Shown here one piece after another: positions 24,001 through 34,800 of a stretch of DNA of 64,000 nucleotides. Source of the stretch: Heliopora coerulea. Its lineage: Eukaryota; Cnidaria; Anthozoa; Scleralcyonacea; Helioporidae. The notes under the pieces were generated by a model. That model made no database searches. It was not told where the DNA came from and saw only the letters and a list, made by a program, of their open reading frames with translations. The translations under genes and the position numbers were made by a program. How positions within the stretch are numbered: position 1 is the first letter of the stretch; the number at the start of each line of letters is the position of its first letter. The stretch is from NCBI GenBank assembly GCA_030142905.1, contig JASJOG010000348.1, positions 124,001 through 188,000 of the forward strand, read 5' to 3'.

Positions 24001-27000
24001 GGCGCTTAATCGATCATTTACGGTAGCCAAGTTGGTATGTTTGATCGATACAGGATGGACTTATACAAATACTTCTCTAATACAAACCTTCAAAGTTAGC
24101 TAAATCAGTAGGGATCACAATTACATGCGCTAGATTCTCTTTATCCAATAAAGTTTAATCGAGGTTCTCGCGTCAACTTGATGAAGATGGAAATTGGGAT
24201 GGATCATCCTCAAGGCTGTGTACATGAAAAAAATGGTTCTTGAGTTTCAAAAGCTTCAGGGGAAAGATCATTGTTTAATTCAACTCTTTCCATCTTGTCA
24301 GGTACAAATCAAGTACAATTTTCCAGTGGAAATCCAGCGTTGGATAATAGGAAAACGTCTACCCAAGCCATCCGAAAGTCTTTCCGATTGTGGAATCAAG
24401 ACGTCAGGAAGCACACTATTCTTATATTTAGTCTCTACTCAATCGCTCGCGGGCGCAGAACCAGCTCACGAGCGGCAGAACATTGACCAGAGACCCCCAG
24501 TGCAACTTCACAGGGCACGTAGTGAAAGCTCCATAGCGTATGAGCCAATGGGCTCACAAGTGCAGGGAGAACCACTCTATGATGAAGTTGCCAATCAATA
24601 CGACCGCGTACGAAATAATCCGCTAAGCATGCCAAACATTTCCTTGGAACAACTGCGTCAATCAGTCCCCGAAGCTGCCAGACACGTTCAGGGGTGGACG
24701 TGTCCCCAGTGTACCTTTCTTAACCCGCCCACGAGGCCAGGATGTGAAATGTGTTCCAGTGATCGACCTGCCGATTACCGAGTTCCAGAGGATTATATGC
24801 CCAGTGAAAGGGAGAGATTAAGACTGGATCGTGAACGGTCAAGTGAAATGAGGTTACGAGAGGTGAGTTGCTGTTGGCTAAAACAAAATGTAATTGGAAA
24901 AACGACAAACAGAAAATCCCAACTGTGAGTCAATGCAAGATATGAAAAAATGATCGTCGTAAAATTTCAACCTCAATCCAGTGTGTATATCACAAGTTTT
25001 TGTACGGTTGAGGTCTTTATCTGCTCTTTTTCCTGAATAAGGTGCGGTAATTGACCGCGTAGCCGTTTCTGTTTGCTAGTGGAAGAGTTAAAAAAAAATG
25101 CGCCGAAAGTCATGGTTCTGGCGTAATAAAGCGCTTCGTAGTCGAACATACCGGAAACTTAAAATGTGAAAAACGTAATTGACGTGGTAACATTAAGAGA
25201 GAATTCCACGAGTAACCGTTAATCGTGAAATTGTCTTTCCATGTAACTAACGTGGAGCTGCCATGTTTGTGACATCTTTGGTACATCAACATGGTCCGCG
25301 AAACACTTCAACGTAAAGAAAGCAGAGTTTGTTTTATTTGCCACGTAGTAATAAAATTCACTGAACCAAGCAACGAACAGTCTAATATTCTATTCGGCGC
25401 TGACTTGGTAAAATAACTAGGCGAGATCGCTTTAGGGAACAAATATTGGATGGTAAGTCTAATTCTTTACGACATTTAGGAATATTAAACCTCTTTGTAC
25501 TAGCCCAAAGACGTATCGTTGTATCGACTTGACATTTTCTACGAGGGATAATAACACTTATCTGTAAAATATGTGAAAAGAACGGCTATATGGACTGTTT
25601 ACTATTTTTCATTCTACCTATTTGCACCTAGTAGTGCATTAGAAGGTTTTGTTTCAGTTTTATCCTGTCCATAGTTACAGACGTAACCGATTAAGGTCTG
25701 TGTGCTTAGTTCTGCTGCAGCTTGATCAGTTGTTTGACTGTTTGTATGGCGGGGAAAGTATACCGATCAGTTTGATTTTATCATCGTGTGATTTTGTTAT
25801 CAGCTTAGGTTGTGATACGTTGACACTGAACTTGTTCTCTGCTTGTTACGCTTGTTAAGATCGTGAATGCAATAGTCCACCTCCGTTGTCTTCATTGTAG
25901 TATTTAGTAGTAAGGAGTTTGAGAAGTAACTATGGAATTATTTTTATTCCTATCTCTGCTCGTGAAGTCTCTGAAATAGACCATTGGGCGTTTTCATGAA
26001 ATTGACGGTTTGCAATCAGTCCTTTGAGATTCAGGAGACGATCATAAGGAGGCCTTGTTGGTTTGTAATTGACCTGAGAAGGTAGACATGCTTCGCTCCT
26101 TTCCTTCGTCTATCTACCAGAGTGAGACCATTGTACGAAAGACAGGAGCGAAAGGAGGTTAGCGAAAAAAGTTAATGACATTCTAATGTTAGATTTCAAC
26201 CAACATGGCTAACACGACCTCATGTGCAAACCGTCAGTAAGCTGAAAATATTACTCCAGTTTTTCTAGTCTTACATCGTCTTGTCTTGATTCATGCCTGG
26301 AATTTTCGAGATAGTGTTGTTCAAGATGACCTTCATCTATTGAAATTATTTTTATCCGCGATTTTAGCCAGATAGAATTTTAATTTCCGTAATATCTTAC
26401 TCAGGTTCTTAGACAGTCGTTATTACACAGTTGTCTGAGGAGGCTAAATCCTGATGACATGTTAGTGGCCTGGAGCTTGTTTGGACGAATTGTTAGCGAC
26501 CCCTTGCCTTTTCATGTTATCGTACTCTTTATTCATTTGCTCTTTCTTTTGTCACGTATCTGTCTGTCCGTCTCTCTGTCCGACCTTTTGTCTGTCTGAC
26601 CGACTCTCCGTCCGTAGGTTAATTAGTTTACCAGTCAGTCTGTCCATCCATCCATCCATCCATCCATCCATCTGTCTGTCAGTCTGTTCATCTATCTGCC
26701 TGTTTGTCAGTCTATCTGGCCATCCGTCTATCTGTCCCACTGTCCATATATCCGTTTGTCCGTCTATCAGTTCACCAGTCAGTTTGTCCATCCGTCTGTC
26801 TGTCCCTCAGTCTTTCCATCCGTTTGTCTTTTGGTCAGTCTGTCCGGTCATCAGTCAATCTGTCTGACTGTCCATACGTCGGTCTGTTGATACGTCTGTC
26901 TGTTCATCGGCCTGTTTGTCGTCCGTTTTTACCGACTTATTGTTGAGTGTAACCTGTGATTTACTTGTCCAACATACATACCAGGTCTTAGCCTGTTTGT

Positions 27001-28842
27001 CTTCGTTTAAATGATTATGAATATCTGCTGTAATGTCTTGCGCCTGTCAGTTTACCTTACACAGAGGAGTTCACTCGCCTATTTTTTTTATCCCATATCG
27101 TGTAGTTCGTTTGTTGTATACATATAAAATTCACCTTTTTTCAAATACATGGGCTTGTAACTACAACCGATTACCTGGTCTTTCTTTTCAAGTAGTTTTA
27201 CCCATCTCTACCTTATTTCGCTTCTTGCTCTTCAGTTATTCTTCACTTTGCTTGGCTTTTCCATTTTTATGGATTAATTCGTCATTTTACTTGTTATCTT
27301 GTAGGAGGTGTTAGATTCCCAGGACGAGCCAGTCGTGAATCAGTAGCTAGATCTGACCACTCCTTGCCTCTAACAAGTCATCTTCCAGCCTCCAGGGACC
27401 CAACGAAACTTTAATCCCAAGACTGAAGTTCACCTTTTCTCTTTCTCTAACTTACCAATCGTACGATCTGACTGAAAAAATGGACGCAAGTTTGTGACAG
27501 AGTCCGTATCAGTACTGGGATGATATGGAAACTGTTACTTCTTTGTATTTGAAAGAATGCTTTCTTCCCTGAACTACTATCTTTGTTCAATTTCGTACGA
27601 TATTTTTTTATGTATGTAGTACTGATTCGATTGTCATTTTGCAACCTACTCCATGCTCGTTTAGAATAGTTGCGGTTTAATTTTGCATAGGACTTAACAG
27701 AAGGACAGCACAACTCAAAGTTGAGTGTCGTGTGTCATTCAAATACAAGACCAATAATACCTTAGTTTGGAATGTATGTTAATTTTCCTTTAATTTGCTT
27801 AAGGAGGTTATGTACACACGTAAGTATGCCGATATTACCAGTGTACCGGCTGTTTTACATGTAAACTCACGTTTTACGATCCACCGAACCATGAAAAAAA
27901 CCCTAGCTTGAAACTTCAAAACGTAAGGTTAGCCAGTTTTTGTCCTCGATTGCAATGTTTTTATGTGAATGTCAATGAAATATTGGCCAGCATTTTGAAA
28001 GAAAGAGAGAAACTCATTATGACTGACACCAAGTTTCATCTCAAGATAAAATTTACTTGCTCAAATGAAAAGCACAGTTATGCACGTTTGATTAAAACTT
28101 TGACTTGTTGGCATGAGCACGAAGAAATGGTTTCCAACACAAAATCACTAGACATCGGATTACTGACAAACCCAGCCATTTGAAGGGAAATTAATGTCTA
28201 TGTCAAACTAAGGTAAGGTTGGTCTTTAAAATGAATGACACTTGATTATGGGCTACAGTAGAATCCCGATAAACAAAACAAACTGTCTGTCGTCTTTCTT
28301 CACCACTTGGGTAATTATAAGATTACGGTTAATTCGTCTTGCACATTGGATCATTCAAGATATATCTGTATCTCTTGCTGGTGGTCAGTAGACATATGCA
28401 CAAGTTAACGATGAAAGAATGGTATAAAAAACTATCCCTATAATTTCCTTTCGCTTATGCTTAAACCACTTCTTTTGAAAAGACGTTGAATACATCGAAG
28501 GCAAGTTCATGAGTTTAAAAGCTACGTTTTTTGATTGTTTGACGTGAATGTAAAAGAGAAGAGCTGAGCAGCTTGTGTGGAGACAAGCAATTGTTTCATT
28601 TAGACCAAACAAAACTAGAAAGCGATTTCCGAAACTTAAGTGGAATGTGTCAGTGAAAGACCTAAATTTTGATTTAAAAAGTCAGATGTGAATGTCAAGA
28701 TTTACTGATAGCTTGTGAAGCACTGTATTTTAATATTACAAATTAAGTTAAACAAAACTTTTTTTATTAAAATTGTTAACTGGTTCATTCAGTCTCTCTT
28801 GAATTGTTTATGTATTTATATGTATATATGTATATATAATAA

Positions 28843-28888
<46 letters not shown>

Positions 28889-31800
28889 GAAAAAGTAAAA
28901 AGTATTATACAAAATTACAGTTTAAAATATAGCAAGAATATTAAAAAGCCTAAGGAATATAACTGCCTAAATTACTTAAAAATGTTACAATGTCAATAAA
29001 ATAAGTATTAGTCTAATAAGAGAGATTTACAAGCACGCGCCATGAAGGATTGTTTATGTCTCTCAGTTCCCGAAAGTTTATACCTACTACTTTTGTTGTT
29101 TTTCCGTAAGTTATACTGGTGGTCAGCCAGAGCTGGCAATAAGCTATGGCAAGGATGGCTCGGGTTTACTTGAATTCTGATCGCTTCTCTCCTGGTGGCT
29201 GTTTCTCGCCTTTCTTTTAATGATGGTAGATGATTTTTTTCCAGGTCAATGATTTTCAGGCATCTAGTCTGTACACGCTCAACTTCATCTTCAAGGTATT
29301 TTGGTATACCACCCCACACCAGAGAAGCATATTCTAGTGTTGATCTAATGATAGACTTAAGAATTGTGAGATCTACATGTGTTGGAAGATGGGATTTCCT
29401 ACAGTCCCTTAGGTGGTACAATTTTCTGTTTGCTCTGCGCGTGATTTCTTCGATATGCTTATTCCATTTCAAGTTGTCTTGTAGCCATATAGCAAATAGC
29501 TTGAAAACATTGACTCTTTCAATTATTTCATCTTCTATATGAATACTCGGGGGTTTGTCAATTAATTCGGAGAAACATATCCACATATCCTTGGTCTTTC
29601 TGGCGCTGATGATCATCTCATTGTTACAAGACCGGTTGGATACAGCATCCATTATTTCTTGCATATGGCTGTTATTTCCAGACCCAACCTGCTCATATTG
29701 CGGACAGTGATCTGCGTACTTGAATGTATCCATATTTAAATAATTGGGTATTCCATCTTCGAGATAGTTTATATGCACTTTAAAAAGAATGGGCGAGATG
29801 ATTGATCCTTGAGGAACGCCAAACGGACAAGATGCAATTGATGAAAGTCTTCCACATATATTCACCTGTTGCGATCTACCTGTGAGAAAACTTTGGATCC
29901 ACAGCCAGACGTCTCTTGTAATATTCATAAAGACTAGCTTTTGAAAAAGAATGGTGTGGTTTACCAAGTCAAAAGCTTTCTTGAAATCAATGAGGGTAGT
30001 ATGAATTCCTCTCCTTCCTGATTTCATGTTATCTGTAGCGTCATACCATCGTTGAGTGGTCGAAATTAGAGCCGAAACGGAAGAGCGGCCTTGGATAAAG
30101 GCATGTTGGTTGTCTTTTACCTGCAAATCATGGCTGTTTAGCAAAAGCTGAATCTTTTCAAGAACCTTGGATAATTGCGGGAGTACAGATATTTAGCGGA
30201 AATCGCTGTTGATATCACGTGTTGATCGCACTTTCGCTATGGGGGTTATCAGAGCGTGTTTGTAAAGAGAAGGATACTTATATCTACACCTATATTTACA
30301 TTTATATCTATATCTATATATCTATGTATATTTATAAATATATATATATATATACACAGACATATATATATATACATAGGCAAAGGGGCAGTCGCCCCGT
30401 AACGTTGAATTTACCTCTGTGGTATCGAGCACACTGTTGTCGATTGAAAAATCTATCATTTATATATATATATATATATATATATTAACGACAACTCGTT
30501 CAGGTAATGCCATTCTTGATTTAAAGCTTCCTTAATTCCAGTGCTTGCTTTATTGGAGTGTGATATTAGCTACCACCTCCTTGAATTTCCTACTTGGAAT
30601 ACAATTTCCATGAGAACTAACCTTCGCCAATATGCTTAGGCGGCCAGACAAGTCATAGAGAGCTTATGTCGAAATTCAAGCACGGTTGAGCTTGGCAGAA
30701 GTCTTTGCCAGGTTATTCAAGTCGATACAAGCTTTGAATGGCTAAACAAGACGCAGGCCGCATCTTACAACGATTTGCTTTGTAATTTCGTCAATGCCTT
30801 ATCGACTATACTTGTATAAAGAGGCTATACATATTAATGTAATTGGCGTTCGATATAATGATGACAATTGTGGTGACGAATTTTTACTGTCATTTAACTA
30901 TCGAACAGATTCTACATGATGTCCAAACTATGTTGAGTTTTCGGGATTCACGAATCCGCAACCTTCTGAATGCAAGCCAGGCGCTCTAACCATTAAAGTA
31001 ACAGTACCTAAGAAGACCGAGCAAGGTTACTTAAGGTATTTGAACGTGGGGCCAGTTAGCCGAGGATCACATGCTGGACCACAAGTCGTTAGATGACTCG
31101 TCCCAGGTATAAATACCTTAAGTAACCTTGCTCTGTCATCTGACTTCTAGAGAATCAATGGTTAGAGCGTTTGGCTCGTATTTAAATGGTTTTAGGTTTT
31201 CGATTAGTTATTTAACTCTTTCAAACTACTATTTTTGTTGGTTTGCAGTATGCAAAGATTATTAAATGGTTAAAATACGTAGTGAGTCAGGCCATTCGTG
31301 TTATCTCATTCACTTCATAATTCACTTTTTTAAATTCTCTGTTTTTTCCACATAATCCGTATCTGCTGTTTAAACTTCAATATATTTTGATCTAGATTTT
31401 GTGTTGTAATATATACGTTCAATTCTTTAAGGAAGAGGAAAAGAAACGACGACGGGAGGTTGAAGAAAGAGACAGAAACTTTCAGCGACTGATGTCAATC
31501 ATTGACCAACGTTTGGTTGAAAACCAAGAAGAATTTGAGTGTCCAATCTGCTTTGACGAAATACAGGTTGGAGATGGAGTAGTTTTAAGAGAATGTCTTC
31601 ACAACTTCTGCAGGTTGGTTAGAAATTGTTGTCCGATGTTGGGACGGTTTGGGCCGTCAACGTGCTTGGTTGGTCTTCGCTTTTGCTCATATGAGGATTT
31701 TACTTGTTTGGCTACCAACAATTATCCACACAAGAGCGAAAGCAACCTGGCTAATTTAAATGCATATGAAAAAATGTTAAATTGCCAGAAATTTTTGCAT

Positions 31801-34800
31801 AGAGTCTATCTTTGGCGTTTGTTTTCCATTCAACGCGAAACAACTCCAAGGTACATGCACAGCCCAAACCAAGGCGGACGTTTTAGCAGAAAAAGATAAG
31901 TGTTTTTTACCTTCCTTCTTCTTCAAAGTTTATCCCGAACAGGACAGTTCTTGGTAAGATGTTTATGGGGTAAATAACCTCTGCGTTAGACTGCCAAAGT
32001 GATAGCTTTATATGTCGACAGCTGAGGATCTGTGAATATGAGTTATTGAAAATTATGCTATGGTTGGGAAGTCTTGACTGTTATCAGAAGTTTACAGTTT
32101 TGATTCTCTTCCGAGGTTTCGGCAACAATTTTCTCCGTTTACAAGTTTGGCGAGCATGAGCTTACCTGAAAAGCTCATATAGAGAAAACTGGTAAAAATC
32201 AATAAATTTAAAAAATAAACTCGGCTTTGTATCGTCTTTTCATCCATTTTCTCAGAAATGGGATGAGGAATTGAAGAGTTCTGGCAAACGTGTTGATATA
32301 GTGTTAAAAATTCGTAGTGTGTTAGATTTTTTGTTATCGTGTTTACGCGTCTTTTCTATTTTTTGGGTTTTCAAAAGACTTTTTGTTTTGGTTGTCTTTC
32401 AGGGAATGCCTCACAGAACATGTTCGTAATTCAACAGAACCAGAAGTTCAGTGTCCATTTGATAACGGTGATTTCGCATGTCATGATGTTATAACACTAC
32501 AAGAAATACAGGAGGTACTGTGACGTATTCCCGAGAAAATATATTATGAAATGCCCTTTCAAGGATACATCCACTGTTACGATATATATTTTGGAAATGT
32601 GGGAGCTTGGAGATATCTTGAATGATAGATGAACGTTTGTCAAGCTCTGTCCTCAGAAAAACGATTTCTGAGCCCCAGACGTGGGGATTGAACCCGCAAC
32701 CTTCTGAAGGCCGGTGGGAGGCTTTGACGATTGAGCTACCGAGACTTAGATGGGGAGCCAAGCAGCAAGTTCGACATATGTGCGACCTGAGCGGAAGCCA
32801 CTTTAAGCCATGGAAAGCCATGTTATTGATGAAATTTATATTTTGGAAGTGCGCGTGTCGAACTTGCACCTTAGCTCACCATCTAAATCTTGGTAGCTCA
32901 ATGGTTAGAGCGTCTCACCGGTCATCAGAAAGTTGCAGGTTCGATCCCCGTCTAAGTCTCAGAAATCGGGTTTTTTTGAGGATAGAGCTTGACAAACCTT
33001 CATCTGCCATTCAATAAATCTATTAGTTCATACATAGACGAGCCACAGCAGAAAATGTAGTGAAGCTGTTTTACCACTGCAGAGTAGGAAAGAACAGGGC
33101 ATACGGTAGCACAGCACTTCAGGATACAGCACAGTATAGTTCAGCCCAGCTCAGCCAAGCGTAGCAAACATGAGATAACATTGCGAACTAAAGCGTACAA
33201 TACATTTAACGCTTTCCCGACAGAACGTCTTCCCTTGACGAGAAAAACCTGTCTGGTGTTAGCCAGAGTAAAGGGATGTTTACATGTGCGACTTTGTGCC
33301 TTGCAATAGACATCTTGGTGTACGTGTTTAATTGGCGAGAACGTCAAGGACAACTACAGTGGATCATAAGCGGATATCTTGCTGCCTAGACTGTCTCGAG
33401 TTTATTACATACACCAGGATGACAACCGCAACGTGCAAATTTGCACGTGTAAACGTCCCTTAAAATAATAGAAGACTGATCGTGATGGGAAAGAGTTAAG
33501 ATAATAATAACTCTTTCCCGACAGTATGTCTCCTCTTGAAAAGTCAAATTATCTGACGTTAGCCAGAGGAAAATGATACAAGACTTATCGTGATGGGAAA
33601 GAGTTAGTGTAACAGAACAGCATAAAATGGAGTGCTCTGCAATGCAAAGCAATGACAAGCAATGCCATACGTTTCAATGCAATCTAGTGCGATGTAATGC
33701 AGTACAGTACACTAACGCGGCATATAGTAGCCATACTATTACACTGAATTGCTTTGCAATACAATCGTTTTGCGGCCATTATGAACGTTCCTTCAAGTAT
33801 GGTCTCACTGTAGTTTTCCCTCGTAAAGATTTCACAAACAGCTTTTCTCATCTGTGTTTCTGTTCTAAGCTTTTGACTGAAGAAGATTTCCAGAAGTATT
33901 TGCAGCGCAGTTTGGCGACTGCTGAAAGTCAGGCCCCGAATAGTTTCCACTGCCGAACGCCCAACTGCCAAGGATGGTGTATCTATGATGACGAAGTGAA
34001 CGACTTTGATTGCCCGGTGTGCGGTAAAAAGAATTGTTTGACTTGTAAAGCGATTCATCACCCGGTGAACTGTAAGGAGTATCAAGATGATCTAAAAAGG
34101 AATGCTGCAAACGACGAGGCCGCTCGCAAAACCCAAGAATACCTTGAGGTATAGTTCCTTGTTAAGGTTTACGTGAAGGGATTCACCATCTCGTAAATCC
34201 TTGCATTTGCGCGTTCTCTCTTGCGGAAATGAAAGAGAGGAAGGAAGAAAGACTAAAACGGAAGAGAAGGGGAAAGTTAAGGGAGAAGGAATAGAAAAGG
34301 AAAAGAGGAAAGGAAAAAAATAGAAGAAGAGGAAGGAAAAGGTAAAGAAAAGAAAAGAAAAGAAACGAAATAAGATAGAAGAAAAGGAGAGGAAAGAAAA
34401 TAGAAAAGAAAAGATATGGAAAGAGATGAAAAGGTAAGAAAAGAAAGGAAAGGAAGGGAATGTATGAGAAGAGGGAAGAAAAAAAGAAGAGAAAAGAAAA
34501 CAGAAAAGAAAAGGGAAGAAAAGATGAGGAAAAAATGAAACAAAAGGAAAGGAAGAGAACTTAAAAGAGAAGGAAAAAAGAAAAGAAAATTGAAGAGAAG
34601 AAAGAAAAGAAAGGGAAACACAAGAAAAGGAAAGAAAAGTAGAGAGGGACTGAGGGGTGGAGAAAAGTAGTAGAGAGGGAGAGTTAGGTGTAGGAAGATG
34701 GATTGAAAGGAATTAATTATGAGTAAATGTGAAGCGGTATTTCAGTTGGACTTTTTGTTGAACAAATGGCAATAAATGGTAGATTTAAAAAAGGACAAAA

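Noticed and set aside
26481..26946. Cys/Ser-rich secreted-looking ORFs
   Set aside because: They are translations of a degenerate tetranucleotide array inside an intron.
32885..32965. tRNA gene (A box and B box present)
   Set aside because: The acceptor stem is incomplete and the same sequence recurs as a SINE at 4.7 and 45.5 kb.
34277..34621. 114-codon Phe/Ser/Leu frame on the minus strand
   Set aside because: It is the complement of a polypurine tract with no stop codons by composition.
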